Source: Paracoccaceae bacterium
Lineage (GTDB): Bacteria > Pseudomonadota > Alphaproteobacteria > Rhodobacterales > Rhodobacteraceae
Assembly: GCA_016937725.1 (NCBI GenBank)
Contig: JAFGVZ010000039.1
Span: 1 to 6,895 of the forward strand
DNA: 6,895 nt
Direction of reading: 5' to 3'
A model generated the notes under the pieces. The model was given only the letters and a program-made list of their open reading frames with translations, ran no database searches and was not told the DNA's origin. The position numbers and the translations under genes were made by a program. Positions 5,569 to 6,895 of the stretch are shown here, in pieces (the first letter of the stretch is position 1; each line of letters begins with the position of its first letter).

Positions 5569-6641
5569 TGCGCCCCCTCCAACTGGGCCAGCAGGTCGGG
5601 CCGGATCACACCGCCCACCGCTGGAATGGCGCGGCCTTGGCCCAAAACCGCCGTCAGCGCATCATAGCGCCCGCCAGAGGCCACGGGCGGCATATCATCG
5701 CGCGCGATGAAGCCGAAGACGAACCCGTCGTAATATTCCATATTGGTGCGCCCGAAACTGGCCTCAAAGGGCAAGGTTTCGGTGTTTATCCCCTTGTCAT
5801 CCAGCGCACCCAGCCGCGCTTCCAGCCGGTCAAGCGCCGGGGTGATTGCCTCCCAGCCCATGGCGCGCATCTGCGCAAGGGCGTCACGCGCGGGTGCGGC
5901 AAGTTGCAAAAGCACCTCCAGCGCCTGCGCTTGGCCCTCGGGGATGGGCGCGGTATCCGCATCTTCCAATAGTGCCACAATGCGCTCCGCGATCTCCTCT
6001 TCCGAGCGCAAGCCCAGATGGGGGCCTGCATCGGCCATCAGCGCCTCTGCCGGGGCCGCGCGCAACCGCTCGATCAGCGCCGCGCGCTCGGTGGCAAGCG
6101 GTCCCTGCCCGCGCATCCGCTCCAACAACGCGCGGAACCGCTTGGGCCGCCAGACATGGCGCAGTAGCGCCGCGCGCCGCCGGTCCGTGGTCGACAGCCC
6201 CGCCACGGCGGCGGTGATCAGGCCCATATCGCCCGTGACCGGGCGCAGGCCGTAGGCTTGCAACAACCGGGCGAATAAAGCGAATACTTCGGCATCCGCT
6301 TGCGCGGCCATATCGCGGGCAAACACCTCGTAGCCCACTTGCAGATATTCCCGTGCGCGGCTAGCCGATTGCTTGCGAAAGACCGGCCCCGCATAGGCGT
6401 AGCGCGCAGGCTCTGCGCCGCCCGCCATATGCGCCTGCACTACGGGCACGGTGAAATCCGGGCGCAGCATCATCTCGCCCAAGGCCGGGTCATGGGTGAC
6501 ATAGGCGCGCGCGCGAATATCCTCGCCATACAGGTCCAGTAGTGTTTCCGCCGGTTGCAGAATGTCGGGCGTCACGCGCGCGGCCCCTGCGTCCAGCATC
6601 CGCGCCAGCAGGTCGGCAGCTATGTCCTCGGCGCGGCTCAT
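5565..6641 (-). CDS. hisZ: ATP phosphoribosyltransferase regulatory subunit (HisZ), 358 aa
   Basis: A catalytically reassigned paralogue of histidyl-tRNA synthetase that binds short HisG, is required for its activity and carries histidine feedback control. The class II synthetase core is visible: LRPDFT at 59-64 (HisRS has LRPEGT here, and the D-x-T form is typical of HisZ), motif 2 FRKQSASRAREYLQVGYE at 88-105, and SGGRYDAL near 322-329. The protein ends right after this core, so it lacks the HisRS anticodon-binding domain, as HisZ should. The start is set at the ATG at 6639-6641, which overlaps the hisS stop codon as ATGA. The frame is open 27 codons further upstream, but that extension overlaps the HisS coding frame and has no family resemblance. 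No separate ribosome binding site is evident, so it probably depends on ribosomes ending hisS translation. Confidence 0.95.
   Translation of the reverse strand: MSRAEDIAADLLARMLDAGAARVTPDILQPAETLLDLYGEDIRARAYVTHDPALGEMMLRPDFTVPVVQAHMAGGAEPARYAYAGPVFRKQSASRAREYLQVGYEVFARDMAAQADAEVFALFARLLQAYGLRPVTGDMGLITAAVAGLSTTDRRRAALLRHVWRPKRFRALLERMRGQGPLATERAALIERLRAAPAEALMADAGPHLGLRSEEEIAERIVALLEDADTAPIPEGQAQALEVLLQLAAPARDALAQMRAMGWEAITPALDRLEARLGALDDKGINTETLPFEASFGRTNMEYYDGFVFGFIARDDMPPVASGGRYDALTAVLGQGRAIPAVGGVIRPDLLAQLEGAQ
5576..5580 (-). promoter_or_regulatory. Ribosome binding site of hisG, inside the end of hisZ
   Basis: On the minus strand this reads GGAGG, 7 bases before the hisG ATG. It is the best Shine-Dalgarno match in the window and confirms the hisG start within the ATGA overlap. 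Confidence 0.65.
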
Positions 6642-6895
6642 GCGTAGCGGGCCAGTATCTCGCGCACTTTGGCGACCATGTCGGCGCGGGGAACTTCCAC
6701 CTGTTGCGCCTGCGATTTCCATTCTTCGACAGAGGCTTCCGCCGCGATCTGCGCCCCAAGGATCAGGTCTTTCACCTGCACCACCTCGCGTGCGGCCTCA
6801 TCCTCGCCCATGATGATGGCGACGGGGCTTTCGCGTTTATCGGCGTATTTCAACTGGTTGCCGAAATTCTTGGGGTTGCCCAGATACATCTCGGC
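6638..6895 (-). CDS. hisS: Histidyl-tRNA synthetase, C-terminal 85 residues (5' part outside window)
   Basis: The 3' end of hisS, open to the right edge of the window and ending at TGA 6638-6640. The visible part is the end of the anticodon-binding domain. GNPKNFGNQLKYADKR, followed by SPVAIIMGEDEAAREVVQVKDL, is the typical strand-helix pattern of HisRS that recognises the tRNA(His) anticodon, followed by the C-terminal helix (VAKVREILARYA). The sequence style matches the longer, roughly 500-residue HisRS of alphaproteobacteria, but the catalytic domain cannot be checked here. The enzyme attaches histidine to tRNA(His) in the cytoplasm. Its stop overlaps the hisZ start, placing the synthetase and its paralogue head to tail in one operon. 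Confidence 0.94.
   Translation of the reverse strand, partial: AEMYLGNPKNFGNQLKYADKRESPVAIIMGEDEAAREVVQVKDLILGAQIAAEASVEEWKSQAQQVEVPRADMVAKVREILARYA

Noticed and set aside
6642..6722. A 27-residue N-terminal extension of HisZ
   Set aside because: This DNA encodes the HisS C-terminus in another frame. The ATGA overlap and HisZ-like N-terminus support the start at 6641.

Overview
The window reads as a stretch of chromosome from a GC-rich alphaproteobacterium, most likely a member of the Rhodobacterales (Rhodobacteraceae). This rests on the hisS-hisZ-hisG order, a short HisG that needs HisZ, the alphaproteobacterial style of the HisS C-terminus, and very dense packing. The assignment comes from protein recognition by eye, not from a database search. 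All eight supported genes lie on the minus strand, so transcription runs from high to low coordinates. I see no RNA gene, insertion sequence, CRISPR array or convincing intrinsic terminator, and no plus-strand gene.

Right part (about 4849-6895): the 3' end of hisS (histidyl-tRNA synthetase), then hisZ and hisG. Each junction is an ATGA start/stop overlap. HisZ and short-form HisG together make ATP phosphoribosyltransferase, the first enzyme of histidine biosynthesis. HisS charges tRNA(His), so making and using histidine are coupled in one transcript.

Middle part (about 1638-4737): after a gap of roughly 110 bases come three tightly coupled genes. They are a left-handed beta-helix (hexapeptide) acyltransferase of CysE-like appearance, an unusual alpha/beta hydrolase-like protein with a hydrophobic membrane insertion, and a cytochrome P450. 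A one-base TAATG overlap and a GTGA overlap join them, which suggests a single pathway. The substrate is unknown. Acyl transfer, hydrolysis at a membrane and oxygenation would fit modification of a lipid or a lipophilic metabolite. This triad is the most interesting part of the window.

Left part (about 1-1559): an AT-rich 78-base gap is followed by a class I SAM-dependent methyltransferase. Then, after 35 bases, comes a secreted metallo-beta-lactamase-fold protein cut off by the window's left edge. That protein keeps most metal ligands of the fold but has lost the first two histidines of the HxHxDH motif. Without visible terminators, the whole set could be one long transcript, but the two larger gaps leave room for internal promoters.
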